This document shows, in pieces, positions 32,201 to 64,000 of a stretch of 64,000 nucleotides of DNA. The position numbers were made by a program, and so were the translations under genes. Source of the DNA: Amycolatopsis solani (GTDB taxonomy: Bacteria > Actinomycetota > Actinomycetes > Mycobacteriales > Pseudonocardiaceae); contig NZ_JAWQJT010000001.1 in assembly GCF_033441515.1 (NCBI RefSeq), positions 3,968,001-4,032,000 on the forward strand, written 5' to 3'. The notes beneath the pieces are model-generated. The model saw nothing but the letters and a program-made list of their open reading frames with translations. It was not told where the DNA came from and ran no database searches. The stretch's first letter is position 1. The number at the start of each line of letters is the position of its first letter.

Positions 32201-35200
32201 GGATCCGTTGTGGCTGGGGTCGCTCAAGTCCAACATCGGGCACACGCAAGCCGCCGCGGGGGTCGGCGGCGTCATCAAGATGGTGATGGCGATGCGGCAC
32301 GGCGTGCTGCCGCGGACCCTGCACGTCGACGCGCCTTCGTCCCATGTGGACTGGACGGCCGGGTCGGTGGAGCTGCTGACGGAGTCCCGCGAGTGGACGG
32401 CCGACCGGCCGCTGCGAGCGGCCGTGTCGTCGTTCGGGGTGAGCGGTACCAACGCACACGCGATCTTGGAGGCGCCCGAGCGCCCCAATGTGGCGTTGGT
32501 TGCGTCAGACGCACCGAACGCCACATTGGGTGCGCTGGACGCACCGAACGCCACATTGGGGCGCTCGGGGCCGGTGCCTTGGGTGCTCTCGGGGCGGTCG
32601 GCCGAGGCGCTGCGGGCGCAGGCCGCCGCGTTGCTGGGCCAGGGCGAACTGCCGGCGGCGCCGGTCGGGGCCGCGCTGGTGTCGGCGCGGTCGCTGTTCC
32701 GGCACCGGGCGGTCGTCGTCGGAGATCTCACGGGAGGTCTCACGGCGCTCGCGGAGGGTGCTCCCGCCGCGAACGTGATCACCGGGGAAGCAGGTGCGCC
32801 GGGCAAGGTGGCGCTGGTGTTTCCGGGTCAGGGTTCGCAGTGGGCGGGCATGGCCCTGGAGCTGGCGGAGTCCTCGCCGGTGTTCGCGTCCCGGCTGGAC
32901 GAGTGCGGCACCGCGCTGAAGACCTTTGTGGACTGGCAACTCCGGGACGTGCTGGCCGACGTGGAAGCGTTGACTCGGGTCGATGTCGTGCAACCGGCCC
33001 TCTTCGCGGTGATGGTGTCGCTGGCGGAGCTGTGGCGCTCGTTCGGGGTGGTCCCGGACGCGGTCGTGGGTCACTCGCAGGGTGAGATCGCCGCCGCCGT
33101 CGTTTCCGGTGCGCTGTCGCTGGAAGACGGTGCGAGGGTGGTGGCCTTGCGGAGCAAGGCGATCCTCGCGCTGGCCGGTGGTGGCGGGATGGTGTCAGTG
33201 GCGGCCTCCCGGGAGACCGTCGAGGCACGGCTCATCGAGGGCGTCTCGGTCGCGGCGGTGAACGGTCCGGCCGCGGTGGTGGTTTCCGGCGTGCCCGAGG
33301 CCCTGGAAGAGTTCATGGCGGCCTGCCGTGCGGACGACATCCGCGTGAAGCGGGTGCCGGTGGACTACGCCTCGCACTCGCCGCAGGTCGAGCAACTCCG
33401 CGAAGAGCTGCGAGAAGTGCTGGCTCCGATCCGACCCCGCGAAGGGGACATCGCCTTTATCTCCACAGTGACCGGCGAGTGGAACGAAGAAGTCGACGCC
33501 GAGTACTGGTACACCAACCTCCGTAGCACCGTCCGCCTCGACATCGCGATCGAGCGGCTCAAGAGCGAAGGGTTCGGCACGTTCATCGAGGCCTCCCCGC
33601 ACCCGGTGCTGACGATGGCGCTCGGGGAAGACGTCGTCGCGCTCGGAAGTCTGAGGCGTGACGACGGTGGGCTGACCCGGTTCCACACCGCACTCGCCGA
33701 GGCGCACGTCAACGGTGTCCGGGTCGATTGGACCCCGGCCTTCCCCGACGTCGTCCCCGCCGACCTGCCCACCTACGCCTTCCAGCGCGAGCGGTACTGG
33801 CTCGACGTCCCCGAAGCCGAGCCCGCCCACGCCGACCCCGCGGACCAGCGGTTCTGGGAGGTCGTCGGCGACCAGGACGTCCCGGCCTTCGCGGGCGTCC
33901 TCGACCTCGCCGAAGACGCCCCGCTCGACGCCGTCCTGCCCGCGCTGGCGAAGTGGCGCGGCCGGCGCCACGACGAGTCCACCACGGACTCTTGGCGCTA
34001 CCGCATCGCCTGGCGCCCCGTCACGACGTCGCCGGCCCGCCTCAGCGGCCGGTGGCGAGTCGTCGGGGACGGCGATGACGTCCGCGAGATCCTCACCGCT
34101 CACGGCGCCGAGATCGTCGAGGACGCCGAGAACCTGACCGGCCTGGTCGCCATCCGGCCGGACACCGCCACGGCCCTCGAGCTGACCCGCGTCGACGCCC
34201 CGCTCTGGCTCCTCACCGAAGGCGCCGTGGCGGCCCGGCCCGACGACCTTCCCGACCCCGCCCAGGCCCAGGTCTGGGGCCTCGGCCGGATCGCCGGGCT
34301 CGAGCACCCCACCCGCTGGGGCGGCCTGGTCGACCTGCCGCCGTCCCTCGACGAGACCGGCGGTGCGCGGCTCGCCGCCGTGCTCACCGGGACCACCGGT
34401 GAAGATCAGGTGGCCCTGCGCGCGTCCGGGGTGTTCGCGCGACGCCTGATCCACGCCGAGCCCGGGGAACCGGCGCGTCGCTGGCGGCCCGAGGGCACGG
34501 TGCTCGTCACCGACGCCGACGGCCACGCGGCCGTCCGGCTCGCCCGCTGGCTGATCGCCAGGGGTGCCACCCGGATCGTGCTCGCCGCGGCCGCGCTGCC
34601 CGGCGTGGAAACCCTGCGCGACGCCGACGTGGTCGAGGCCTACTGCGACATCGCCGACCGCGACCAGCTGGCCGCGGTGCTCGAAGCGCACGGGCCGGTC
34701 CGGTCGGTGTTCCACACCGCCGCTGTCACGGACCTGGCGCCGCTCGACGAAACCGGGCCGGAACTCCTGGAGCGCGCCTGCCGCGTCAAGGCGGGCGCGG
34801 CGGACCACCTCGACGCCCTCCTGCCCGACGGCCTCGACGCCTTCGTGCTGTTCTCGTCCATCGCCGCGGTCGTCGGCAGCGGCGCCCACGGTGCCTACGC
34901 GGCGGCCAACGCGCACCTCGACGCGCTCGCCGAGCGGCGCCGGGCTCGCGGTGCGACCGCGACCTCGATCGCTTGGGGCGTCTGGGACGCCGACGAAGGC
35001 GTCGACCGGGCCCGCCTGCGCGCCGAAGGCGTGCCGCCGCTCGATCCCGAACTGGCGCTGACCGCGCTCGGCCGGGCCCTCGACCACGACGACACGACCG
35101 TGGTCGTCGCGGACGTCGACTGGGCGCGGTTCGCCCCGGCGTTCGCCGCCGCCCGGCCGCGGCCGCTGCTCGCCGAGATCCCCGCCGCCGTCGAGGAAAC

Positions 35201-38200
35201 GCCGGTCCCGACCTCCGGTTTCGCGGCGCGGCTCGCCGGGCTGGGCGCGGCGGAAGCTCACCGCGTGCTGACCGACCTGGTCCGCGCGCAGGCCGCGGCG
35301 GTGCTCGGGCACGCGTCCCCGGCCGGGGTCGACGTCGAACGCGCTTTCTCCGAACTCGGCTTCGACTCGCTGACGGCGGTCGAGCTGCGCACTCGCCTGG
35401 CCACCGCGACCGGCCTGCGGCTGCCCGCGACCCTTGTGTTCGACCACCCGACGGTCACCGTCCTCGCCGGGTACCTCGGCGAACTGCTCGGCAGCCGGGA
35501 GACGACCACCGAAAGCGCCACGGCGATCGCCGCCGACGAGCCGATCGCCATCGTCGGCATCGGCTGCCGCTTCCCCGGCGACGTCCGCTCGCCGGAAGAC
35601 CTCTGGCGGCTGGTCGCGGCGGGTGGCGACGGCATCACGCCGTTCCCCGCCGACCGCGGCTGGGACTTCGAGGAGATCTACGACCCCGAACCCGGCGCCA
35701 GTGGCAAGAGCTACGCCCGCGAGGGCGGTTTCCTCGCCGACACCACGAAGTTCGACCCCGGCTTCTTCGGCATCTCGCCGCGGGAGGCCCTCGCCATGGA
35801 CCCGCAGCAGCGGCTCCTGCTGCAGACGTCCTGGGAGGCCTTCGAACGCGCCGGGCTCGACCCGCTTTCCGTGCGGGGCGAACGGATCGGCGTGTTCGCC
35901 GGCACCAACGGCCAGGACTACCCGGCCCTGCTGGAGCGCTCGACCGAGCAGCTGGAGGGTCACGCGGGCGTCGGCAACGCCGCCAGTGTCGTCTCCGGGC
36001 GCCTGTCGTACGTGTTCGGGCTGGAAGGTCCGTCGCTGACCGTGGACACGGCGTGTTCGTCGTCGCTGGTGGCGTTGCACCTCGCGGTGCAGGCGCTGCG
36101 GCGCGGCGAGTGCTCGATGGCGCTGGCCGGCGGCGCGACGGTGATGGCGACCCCGGGCATGTTCGTCGACTTCAGTCTCCAGCGCGGCCTCGCCGCGGAC
36201 GGCCGGAGCAAGGCGTTCGCCGAGGCCGCCGACGGCGCCGGGTTCTCCGAAGGCGCGGGCATGCTGCTGGTGCAGCGCCTGTCGGACGCCCAGCGCCAGG
36301 GCCGCCGGGTGCTGGCCGTGGTGCGCGGTTCGGCGGTCAACTCCGATGGCGCGTCGAACGGCCTGACCGCGCCGAACGGCCCCTCGCAGCAGCGGGTGAT
36401 CCGGGCCGCCTTGGCGGACGCGGGGCTGACCCCGTCCGAAGTGGACACCGTGGAAGCGCACGGCACCGGGACGACCCTCGGCGACCCGATCGAGGCGCAG
36501 GCCCTGCTCGCGACCTACGGCCAGGACCGTGACGAGCCGCTGTGGCTCGGTTCGGTCAAGTCGAACCTCGGGCACACGCAGGCCGCGGCGGGCGTCGCCG
36601 GGATCATCAAGATGGTCATGGCGATGCGAAACGGCTTGCTGCCGCAGACGTTGCACGTCGACGCGCCTTCGTCGCATGTGGACTGGGATTCCGGCGCGGT
36701 CGAGCTGCTGACAGAGTCGCGGGAGTGGAAATCCGAAGGGCCCCGCCGCGCGGGCGTCTCGTCGTTCGGCATCTCGGGCACCAACGCGCACACCATCCTC
36801 GAGCAGGCGCCGGACGTCGTCGTCGAAGAGCGCGAGCCGGTCTCCGGTCCGGTGCCGTGGGTGCTGGCCGGCCGGACCGAAGCCGCGTTGCGCGACCAGG
36901 CCACCGCTCTTTCCGCGATCGACGGCGACCCGGCGGACATCGGCTTCTCCCTGGCCACGGCCCGTTCGCGGTTCCCGTACCGCGCGGTGGTGCTCGGCGC
37001 CGGCGCGCTGGCCGCCGTCGCCGGGGGAACCCCCGCGTCCAATGCGGTCACGGGGATCGCCGGCACGCCCGGCAAGGTGGCCTTGGTCTTCCCCGGCCAG
37101 GGTTCACAGTGGCCGGGAATGGCTCTCGAACTGGCGGAGTCGTCGCCGGTGTTCGCCGCCAGGTTGGACGAATGCGGCACCGCACTGAAGACCTTTGTGG
37201 ACTGGAATCTCCGGGACGCCCTCGCCGACGCGGAGGCGCTGACCCGGGTCGACGTGGTGCAGCCCGCGCTGTTCGCGGTGATGGTCTCGCTGGCCGAGCT
37301 GTGGCGCTCGTTCGGCGTGGTCCCGGACGCGGTGGTGGGTCACTCGCAGGGCGAGATCGCCGCCGCGGTGGTGTCCGGCGCGCTGTCCCTCGAGGACGGT
37401 GCCCGGGTGGTCGCATTGCGCAGCAGGGCAATCCTCGCCCTCGCGGGACAGGGCGGCATGGTCTCCGTGGCCGCCTCCCGCGAAACCGTCGAGGAGCGGC
37501 TGACCGACGGTATCTCCATCGCGGCGGTCAACGGCCCGGCCGCGGTCGTGGTCTCCGGCGAGCCGCAGGCCCTCGACGAGCTGATCGCGTCGTGCGAGGC
37601 CGACGGAATCCGCGCCAAGCTGGTCCCGGTGGATTACGCGTCGCACTCGGCCCAGGTCGAGCAACTCCGCGAAGAACTGCTGGAAGTCCTCGCTCCGATC
37701 ACCCCGCGCGAAGGGAACATCGCCTTCATCTCGACGGTGACCGGCGAGTGGAACGAACGAGTCGACGCCGAGTACTGGTACACGAACCTGCGGACCACCG
37801 TCCGGCTCGACACCGCGATCGAACGGCTCAAGAGCGAGGGTTTCGGGACGTTCGTCGAGGCCTCGCCGCACCCCGTCCTGACGATGGCGCTCGGCGACGA
37901 CGTCCTCGCGCTGGGCTCGCTGCGCCGGGACGACGGCGGCCTGACCCGCTTCTACGCCGCGCTCGCCGAAGCGCACGTCAACGGTGTCCGGGTCGACTGG
38001 ACCCCGGCGTTCCCCGGCGCCCGGCTCACCGACCTCCCCACCTACCCGTTCCAGCAGGACCGGTACTGGCCACAGTGGACCGCCACGACCGCGGGCGACG
38101 CCGGCGGGCTCGGCCTGACCGATGCCGGGCACCCGCTGCTCGGGGCCGCCGTCACGGTCGCGGGCACCGGCGCCACCCTGCTCACCGGACGGTTCTCGCT

Positions 38201-40673
38201 GAGCACCCACCCGTGGCTCGCCGACCACGCGGTCGGCGACACCGTGCTGCTGCCGGGCACCGCGTTCGTCGAACTCGCCGTGCGGGCCGGCGACCAGGTC
38301 GGCTGCGCCACCGTCGAAGAACTGACCCTGCAGGCACCATTGGTCCTGCCTCAGCGTGGCGGCGTCGCCGTCCAAGCCCGGGTCGAAGCCGCCGACGAGC
38401 ACGGCCGCCGCACGGTGACCGTCCACTCGCGACCGAACGACGACGCCGAGTGGACCCAGCACGCCGAAGGGGTGCTGGCGACCGGCGCCGAGCCGGGCAC
38501 GACGCTGACCGCGTGGCCGCCCGCCGGCGCGGAACCCCTGCCGGTCGACGGCCACTACGAAAACCTCGCCGGCCACGGCTACCGCTACGGCCCGGCGTTC
38601 CAGGGCTTGCGCGCTGCCTGGCGGCACGGCGACGACCTCTACGCCGAGGTCGTCCTGCCCGACGACCAGCGCGCGGAGGCTGCTCGGTACGGCCTGCACC
38701 CGGCCCTGCTCGACGCGGCCCTGCACCCGATCGGCCTGACCAGTGCCCAGGCCGGCGCCCGGCTGCCGTTCGCGTGGACCGGCGTCCGGCTGTACGCGAC
38801 CGGGGCGACCACCCTGCGCGTCCGGCTCGGGGCGCTCGGCGCGGACGGCGTCTCGGTCGCCGTCGCCGACGAGAGCGGCGCCCCGGTCGCCGAGGCGGAA
38901 TCCCTGGTCATGCGCCCGATTTCGGCCGGGCAGCTGGCCGCCGCCGCGGACCACGGCACCGACTCCCTGTTCACCCTGACCTGGCAGCACACCGACACCG
39001 AGCCCGCGGCCCCGGCCGTTCCGCTCGGCGAGCCCGGCCCGGTGGCGTACGCCGAGTTTCGCGGCGACGCGACCGCCGTGGCGCTCAAGACCCTGCAGGA
39101 CTTCCTGGCGGGCGAGCACGACGGAAAGCTGGTGCTGGTCACCGAGTCGGCCGTGGGGGAGGCACCCGCCGACCCCGAAGCGGCGGCCGTCTGGGGCCTG
39201 GTGCGGTCCGCGCAGTCGGAGCACCCTGGCCGGTTCGTCCTCCTCGACGTCGACACCACCGAAAACCTGGCGACCTGGGCGGGCGCGGCGGTCGCGTCCG
39301 GGGAACCGCAGCTGGCCCTGCGCGGCGGCGAATTCCACGTCCCGCGCCTGGCGAGGGCGACCCCGCCGCGCGAAGAGCACAGCTGGAACCCGGACGGGAC
39401 CGTCGTCATCACCGGCGCGAGCGGCGTCCTCGGCGGCCTGCTCGCCCGGCACCTGGTGACCGTCCACGGGGTCCGCCACCTGCTCCTGCTCAGCCGCAGC
39501 GCCCCGGCCATCGAAGAGCTGTCCGATGCGTCGGTGACCGTGCTCGCCTGCGATGTCGCCGACCGCGCCGCCCTCGAAAGCGCCTTGGCGACCATCCCCG
39601 CCGAGCACCCGCTGACGGCGGTGGTGCACGCCGCGGGTGCGCTCGACGACGGCGTCCTCGAAGCGCTCACCCCGGAGCGGCTGGAAACGGTGCTGCGGCC
39701 CAAGGCCGTGGCCGCCCGCCACCTGCACGAACTGACCGCGCACCTCGACCTCGACGCGTTCGTCCTCTTCTCCTCGTTCGCGACGACGATGGGCGGCGCG
39801 GGCCAGGCCGGCTACTCCGCGGCCAACGCCTACCTCGACGCCCTCGCCCAGCACCGCCGCGTCCGGGGACTGCCGGCGACGTCGCTCGCGTGGGGACTGT
39901 GGGAGGCCCGCAGCGGCCTGACCGCGCACCTCGGCGACGACGACGTGTCGCGGCTCGGCCGGTCCGGCGTCCGCGCGCTGCCGACCGACCGCGCGCTGCG
40001 GCTGTTCGACCTCGCGGTGAGCACCGGCGAGCCGCTGCTGATGCCGGTGGCGCTCGATCTCGCCGCGTGGCGGGCCCGGGCCGAGGTCCCGGCGCTGCTG
40101 CGCGGGCTGGTCCGGACCTCTTCGCGGCGGGCCGTGCGCGACGGCGTCCCGGCCGGACCGGGACTGGCCGAACGGCTGGCGGGCCTGCCGGAAGCCGAGC
40201 AGCTCCGCGTGGTCGACGAGGTGGTGCGCGCCCAGGTGGCGGCCGTCCTCGGCTACGCCTCGGGCAACGCCGTCGAGGCCGGGCGAGGCTTCCTCGACCT
40301 CGGCTTCGACTCGCTCACCGCGCTCGAGCTGCGCAACCGGCTCAACGCGGTGACCGGGCTGCGGCTGCCCGCCACGCTGATCTTCGACTACCCGAACCCG
40401 GACGCGCTCACCAAGCACCTGTGCGCCGAAGTGCCCGCCGGTGGCGCGAAAGCGGCGCTGCCCGTCCACGCGGAACTCGACCGGCTGGCCGCGGTGCTCG
40501 CCGCGACCGAGCCCGGCGCGGGCGAGCGCGACCTGATCACCGAGCGCCTGCGCGGGCTGCTGGCCCGCTGGACCGCGACCGACGACCGCCGGGACGAACC
40601 CGGCACGGAACTGGCCGACGCCACCGCCGAGGAGATCTTCGACCTCCTCGACGACGAACTGGGGATGTCCTGA
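26223..40673 (+). CDS. PKS-D: three-module type I polyketide synthase (mmal/DH-KR; mmal/KR0; mmal/DH-KR)
   Basis: A 4816-residue protein. Residues 1-33 are a docking helix ([18 protein letters not shown]). Module 1: KS (Cys206), AT (Ser641), DH (His934), KR (Tyr1449), ACP (Ser1606). Module 2: KS (Cys1834), AT (Ser2285), degenerate KR (from about 2758), ACP (Ser3049). Module 3: KS (Cys3278), AT (Ser3708), DH (His4002), KR (Tyr4531), ACP (Ser4697). The C-terminal docking segment ends in [13 protein letters not shown]. All three ATs have RVDVVQ, GHSQGE and YASH, so methylmalonyl-CoA. Predicted chain after collinear extension: a methyl-substituted alkene, a ketone next to a methyl-bearing carbon, and another methyl-substituted alkene. 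Oddities: loss of the NADPH motif in KR2, Ala at the KR1 catalytic Ser position, and an inverted-repeat element within the module 2 KS-AT linker. Its stop codon directly abuts the PKS-E start. Confidence 0.98.
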   Translation: MADEETLREHLRWVTTNLHQTRQRLQAVEDAEQEPIAIVGMGCRLPGGVRSPQDLWDLVAAGTDAVTGFPENRGWDLDALRDPDPDRPGTSHTASGGFLHDVADFDAGFFGISPREALAMDAQQRLLLETTWEAIERARIDPASLAGSETGVFVGNTGQDYANLMRGAGDAVEGHLLTGTATAVVSGRLAYFLGLTGAAVTVDTACSSSLVALHWACHALRRRECSLALAGGVTVLSTPAAFVAFSRQRGLAADGRCKSFAEAADGTGWGEGAGMLVLERLSDAQRNGHPVLAVVRGSAVNQDGASNGLTAPNGPAQERVITEALASARLSAKQVDAVEAHGTGTVLGDPIEAQALLATYGRARTGDDPLFLGSLKSNVGHTQGAAGVAGVIKMVMAMRNGVLPQTLHVDAPTSHVDWASGGVRLLDEARPWPETGEPRRAGVSAFGMSGTNAHAILEAAPAMEEPEAVEAGPVPWVLSARTAEALEAQAAALAAHDHPNAADTGFSLVKTRTAFPHRAVVVGDLDAGLAALAEGTPTANVITGEAGAPGKVALVFPGQGSQWAGMALELAESSPVFAARLDECATAIESFVDWRLRDVLADAEALTRVDVVQPALFAVMVSLAELWRSFGVVPDAVVGHSQGEIAAAVVSGALSLEDGARVVTLRSKAILALAGGGGMVSVAASREAVEARLIEGVSIAAVNGPAAVVVSGTPGTLDEFMAACRADDIRVKRVPVDYASHSPQVEQLREELRNVLAPISPREGEIAFISTVTGEWNESVDAEYWYTNLRSTVRLDTAIERLKSEGFGTFIEASPHPVLTMALGEDVVALGSLRRDDGGLTRFHTALAEAHVRGVDVDWTPAFPDARTTDLPTYAFQRERFWPDVVADPGDVGALGLSATGHPLLGAAVALAAGDGLVLTGRVSPQAQPWLADHAVHGTILLPGTAFIELAVQAGDRAGCGTVEELTLETPLTLGARDTRSLQVWVGAADETGRRAVEVHSRRDEDDLWIRHAAGVLAPGTPEAGFTLDSWPPEGAARIDLDGFYDGLRAAAGYGYGPTFQGLRSAWRRGDEIFAEVELPETPDAARFGLHPALLDTALHPLALASTEDGQARLPFAWTRFALHATGAAALRVRLTRRGTDVITVEVADPAGAPVASAESLAFRPLPAGGLDRAADDLYVVDWTETAEAGSGDAVFEPLAGAPVHHVLGLVQDWLATERAEVLVFVTNGAVAVHDGDAPDPDLASAWGLVRSAQSEHPGRFALLDTDDPDHPVVPPEPQAAVRDGRVFVPRLARAAATGETPDWGDGDVLVTGASGVLGGIVARHLAREHGVRRLVLLSRRGADAPGAAELAADLAEAGTEAVFAACDAADRERLAEVLAAQRVSAVVHAAGVLDDGVVEALTPERLDAALRPKAVAARNLDELTGDLTAFVLFSAAAGTTGGSGQGNYAAANAYLDALAQRRRAAGQPAVSLAWGLWAEASGMTGHLDDRARDRLGRSGVRPLETAHGLALFDRAVVAGPAALVPIALDAAALRRQAADGSVSPLFRGLFPPVRRAAAAGGHAPAELTEEGLVELVRTQVAAVLGHASAQAVDPARAFKDLGFDSLTAVDLRNRLAAATGLRLPATLVFDHPTPAVLAAHLAGRTNRTAVTRTVEPDEPIAIVAMSCRYPGGVASPDDLWQLVAEGRDAVSVFPADRGWPVADLFDDDPAHGGTSYAREGGFLYDAAEFDAEFFGMSPREATATDPQQRLLLEIAWEAFERAGIVPESVRGSRTGVFAGVMYQDYATRLSNVRSGLEGYEGYLGNGSAGSVASGRIAYTFGLEGPAITVDTACSSSLVALHLACQSLRQGECDLALAGGVAVLSTPALFVEFSRQRGLAADGRCKSFADAADGTGWGEGAGLLLVERLSDARRNGHPVLAVVRGSAVNQDGASNGLTAPNGPAQQRVIRQALANAGLTTSEVDAVEAHGTGTTLGDPIEAQALLETYGQDREDPLWLGSLKSNIGHTQAAAGVGGVIKMVMAMRHGVLPRTLHVDAPSSHVDWTAGSVELLTESREWTADRPLRAAVSSFGVSGTNAHAILEAPERPNVALVASDAPNATLGALDAPNATLGRSGPVPWVLSGRSAEALRAQAAALLGQGELPAAPVGAALVSARSLFRHRAVVVGDLTGGLTALAEGAPAANVITGEAGAPGKVALVFPGQGSQWAGMALELAESSPVFASRLDECGTALKTFVDWQLRDVLADVEALTRVDVVQPALFAVMVSLAELWRSFGVVPDAVVGHSQGEIAAAVVSGALSLEDGARVVALRSKAILALAGGGGMVSVAASRETVEARLIEGVSVAAVNGPAAVVVSGVPEALEEFMAACRADDIRVKRVPVDYASHSPQVEQLREELREVLAPIRPREGDIAFISTVTGEWNEEVDAEYWYTNLRSTVRLDIAIERLKSEGFGTFIEASPHPVLTMALGEDVVALGSLRRDDGGLTRFHTALAEAHVNGVRVDWTPAFPDVVPADLPTYAFQRERYWLDVPEAEPAHADPADQRFWEVVGDQDVPAFAGVLDLAEDAPLDAVLPALAKWRGRRHDESTTDSWRYRIAWRPVTTSPARLSGRWRVVGDGDDVREILTAHGAEIVEDAENLTGLVAIRPDTATALELTRVDAPLWLLTEGAVAARPDDLPDPAQAQVWGLGRIAGLEHPTRWGGLVDLPPSLDETGGARLAAVLTGTTGEDQVALRASGVFARRLIHAEPGEPARRWRPEGTVLVTDADGHAAVRLARWLIARGATRIVLAAAALPGVETLRDADVVEAYCDIADRDQLAAVLEAHGPVRSVFHTAAVTDLAPLDETGPELLERACRVKAGAADHLDALLPDGLDAFVLFSSIAAVVGSGAHGAYAAANAHLDALAERRRARGATATSIAWGVWDADEGVDRARLRAEGVPPLDPELALTALGRALDHDDTTVVVADVDWARFAPAFAAARPRPLLAEIPAAVEETPVPTSGFAARLAGLGAAEAHRVLTDLVRAQAAAVLGHASPAGVDVERAFSELGFDSLTAVELRTRLATATGLRLPATLVFDHPTVTVLAGYLGELLGSRETTTESATAIAADEPIAIVGIGCRFPGDVRSPEDLWRLVAAGGDGITPFPADRGWDFEEIYDPEPGASGKSYAREGGFLADTTKFDPGFFGISPREALAMDPQQRLLLQTSWEAFERAGLDPLSVRGERIGVFAGTNGQDYPALLERSTEQLEGHAGVGNAASVVSGRLSYVFGLEGPSLTVDTACSSSLVALHLAVQALRRGECSMALAGGATVMATPGMFVDFSLQRGLAADGRSKAFAEAADGAGFSEGAGMLLVQRLSDAQRQGRRVLAVVRGSAVNSDGASNGLTAPNGPSQQRVIRAALADAGLTPSEVDTVEAHGTGTTLGDPIEAQALLATYGQDRDEPLWLGSVKSNLGHTQAAAGVAGIIKMVMAMRNGLLPQTLHVDAPSSHVDWDSGAVELLTESREWKSEGPRRAGVSSFGISGTNAHTILEQAPDVVVEEREPVSGPVPWVLAGRTEAALRDQATALSAIDGDPADIGFSLATARSRFPYRAVVLGAGALAAVAGGTPASNAVTGIAGTPGKVALVFPGQGSQWPGMALELAESSPVFAARLDECGTALKTFVDWNLRDALADAEALTRVDVVQPALFAVMVSLAELWRSFGVVPDAVVGHSQGEIAAAVVSGALSLEDGARVVALRSRAILALAGQGGMVSVAASRETVEERLTDGISIAAVNGPAAVVVSGEPQALDELIASCEADGIRAKLVPVDYASHSAQVEQLREELLEVLAPITPREGNIAFISTVTGEWNERVDAEYWYTNLRTTVRLDTAIERLKSEGFGTFVEASPHPVLTMALGDDVLALGSLRRDDGGLTRFYAALAEAHVNGVRVDWTPAFPGARLTDLPTYPFQQDRYWPQWTATTAGDAGGLGLTDAGHPLLGAAVTVAGTGATLLTGRFSLSTHPWLADHAVGDTVLLPGTAFVELAVRAGDQVGCATVEELTLQAPLVLPQRGGVAVQARVEAADEHGRRTVTVHSRPNDDAEWTQHAEGVLATGAEPGTTLTAWPPAGAEPLPVDGHYENLAGHGYRYGPAFQGLRAAWRHGDDLYAEVVLPDDQRAEAARYGLHPALLDAALHPIGLTSAQAGARLPFAWTGVRLYATGATTLRVRLGALGADGVSVAVADESGAPVAEAESLVMRPISAGQLAAAADHGTDSLFTLTWQHTDTEPAAPAVPLGEPGPVAYAEFRGDATAVALKTLQDFLAGEHDGKLVLVTESAVGEAPADPEAAAVWGLVRSAQSEHPGRFVLLDVDTTENLATWAGAAVASGEPQLALRGGEFHVPRLARATPPREEHSWNPDGTVVITGASGVLGGLLARHLVTVHGVRHLLLLSRSAPAIEELSDASVTVLACDVADRAALESALATIPAEHPLTAVVHAAGALDDGVLEALTPERLETVLRPKAVAARHLHELTAHLDLDAFVLFSSFATTMGGAGQAGYSAANAYLDALAQHRRVRGLPATSLAWGLWEARSGLTAHLGDDDVSRLGRSGVRALPTDRALRLFDLAVSTGEPLLMPVALDLAAWRARAEVPALLRGLVRTSSRRAVRDGVPAGPGLAERLAGLPEAEQLRVVDEVVRAQVAAVLGYASGNAVEAGRGFLDLGFDSLTALELRNRLNAVTGLRLPATLIFDYPNPDALTKHLCAEVPAGGAKAALPVHAELDRLAAVLAATEPGAGERDLITERLRGLLARWTATDDRRDEPGTELADATAEEIFDLLDDELGMS
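26322..31196 (+). other. PKS-D module 1: KS-AT(methylmalonyl)-DH-KR(B1)-ACP
   Basis: KS is intact (Cys codon 26838), with MDAQQRL in place of the usual [18 protein letters not shown] (27888), GHSQGE (28143), [18 protein letters not shown] (His codon 29022) and LLDTALH, both catalytic motifs. No ER lies between DH and [15 protein letters not shown] (B type, expected to lead to a trans alkene) and Tyr (30567); the catalytic Ser position reads Ala (LFSAAAG). ACP Ser codon is 31038. Expected product: an alpha-methyl enoyl thioester. Confidence 0.92.
31197..35537 (+). other. PKS-D module 2: KS-AT(methylmalonyl)-KR0-ACP, ketone-forming
   Basis: KS is intact (Cys codon 31722). A palindromic repeat element follows the KS end. 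AT: GHSQGE (33075), YASH. The KR region keeps normal length, LFSSIAA and Tyr (34896), but the nucleotide-binding motif TGGTGALG has become TDADGHAA (residues 2763-2770), and the following SRRG is replaced by AAAAL. NADPH binding is probably lost. Keeping Ser and Tyr while losing the cofactor motif fits a C2-type KR, a class known to epimerise alpha-methyl groups without reducing. ACP Ser codon is 35367. Confidence 0.9.
32478..32566 (+). repeat. Inverted-repeat-bounded palindromic element, short form (PKS-D module 2 linker)
   Basis: The ends are GAGCGCCCCAATGTGGCGTT and its exact complement AACGCCACATTGGGGCGCTC; in this copy perfect pairing extends to 23 bp (32475-32497 with 32547-32569). Inside, a 47-bp near-palindrome (32484-32530, centre 32507, two mismatched pairs) is followed by a 30-bp-period direct repeat of GCACCGAACGCCACATTGGG (32511, 32541). 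It is translated in frame as ERPNVAL...PNATLGRSG in the linker just after the KS, and all three forward frames are free of stops. Confidence 0.9.
35538..40670 (+). other. PKS-D module 3: KS-AT(methylmalonyl)-DH-KR(B1)-ACP and C-terminal docking region
   Basis: KS is intact (Cys codon 36054). [13 protein letters not shown] (37089), GHSQGE (37344), YASH. DH: His codon 38226 in [12 protein letters not shown], where Asp stands at the usual Gly of HxxxGxxxxP; the second motif LLDAALH is intact. No [15 protein letters not shown] (B type), LFSSFAT with the Ser kept, Tyr (39813). ACP Ser codon is 40311. Expected product: an alpha-methyl enoyl thioester. Confidence 0.92.
40661..40665 (+). promoter_or_regulatory. 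Ribosome binding site of PKS-E, inside the PKS-D end
   Basis: GGGGA lies eight bases before ATG 40674, within the last codons of PKS-D. The PKS-D stop TGA (40671-40673) is directly followed by the PKS-E ATG, so the two are probably translationally coupled. Confidence 0.65.
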
Positions 40674-55955
<15,282 letters not shown>

Positions 55956-55987
55956 ATGGACGCCACGCACCGACGGGATGGGGCCTG
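55956..55987 (+). other. Gap between PKS-E and PKS-F with ribosome binding site
   Basis: This 32-bp gap contains GGGATGGGG (55975-55983). The GGGA part is nine bases before ATG 55988, a workable RBS. There is no room for a promoter, so PKS-F is probably co-transcribed with PKS-E. Other ATGs in the gap (55956, 55978) are in other frames; the first hits a stop after ten codons. Confidence 0.5.

Positions 55988-64000
<8,013 letters not shown>

Overview
The whole 64 kb window lies inside one very large modular type I polyketide synthase (PKS) gene cluster. All genes are on the + strand, and the DNA is very GC-rich with strong G/C preference at codon position 3. This fits a filamentous actinomycete. 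The linker style (for example the recurring 'VDSWRYRV' start of the ketoreductase region) makes Pseudonocardiaceae/Amycolatopsis-like my best guess, but this is inference. No starter module, thioesterase, tailoring enzyme, regulator or transporter gene is in the window, so both ends of the assembly line lie outside it.

Layout: PKS-A (1-2139, 5' end missing) supplies the end of an AT plus KR-ACP. PKS-B (2161-16977) has three modules: mal/KR, mmal/DH-ER-KR, mal/KR. PKS-C (16993-26007) has two: mal/KR, mal/KR. A 215-bp gap then holds a strong terminator-like hairpin and an AT-richer patch. PKS-D (26223-40673) has three: mmal/DH-KR, mmal/degenerate KR, mmal/DH-KR. PKS-E (40674-55955) has three: mmal/KR, mal/KR, mal/DH-ER-KR. 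PKS-F (55988 to the window end, 3' end missing) has mmal/KR and then mmal/KR-start. (mal = malonyl-CoA-type AT; mmal = methylmalonyl-CoA-type AT.) That is 13 complete KS, 13 complete AT plus one AT remnant, 4 DH, 2 ER, 14 KR (one cut by the window, one degenerate) and 13 ACP.

How they work together: every protein except the truncated PKS-A shows an N-terminal coiled-coil docking helix, and all ends visible in the window carry a C-terminal docking segment. The A/B junction uses a different docking type from B/C, C/D, D/E and E/F, which helps fix the order A-B-C-D-E-F. By collinearity the window builds about 13 two-carbon units: a hydroxyl-rich acetate stretch with one reduced methyl-bearing unit (A-C), then a methylated alkene-ketone-alkene stretch (D), then hydroxylated and reduced units (E, F). 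The full product must be much larger, a polyol or polypropionate-type linear chain or macrolide. I cannot name it from this sequence.

Most unusual: (i) an inverted-repeat-bounded, frame-compatible palindromic element inserted at the same KS-AT linker site in PKS-D module 2 and PKS-E module 3; (ii) an identical 42-bp rare-codon block shared by five malonyl-AT domains, one of them a visible mosaic; (iii) a KR in PKS-D module 2 that has lost its NADPH motif; (iv) three KRs with the catalytic Ser position changed to Ala or Gly; (v) a 45-bp coding minisatellite in PKS-C module 2.
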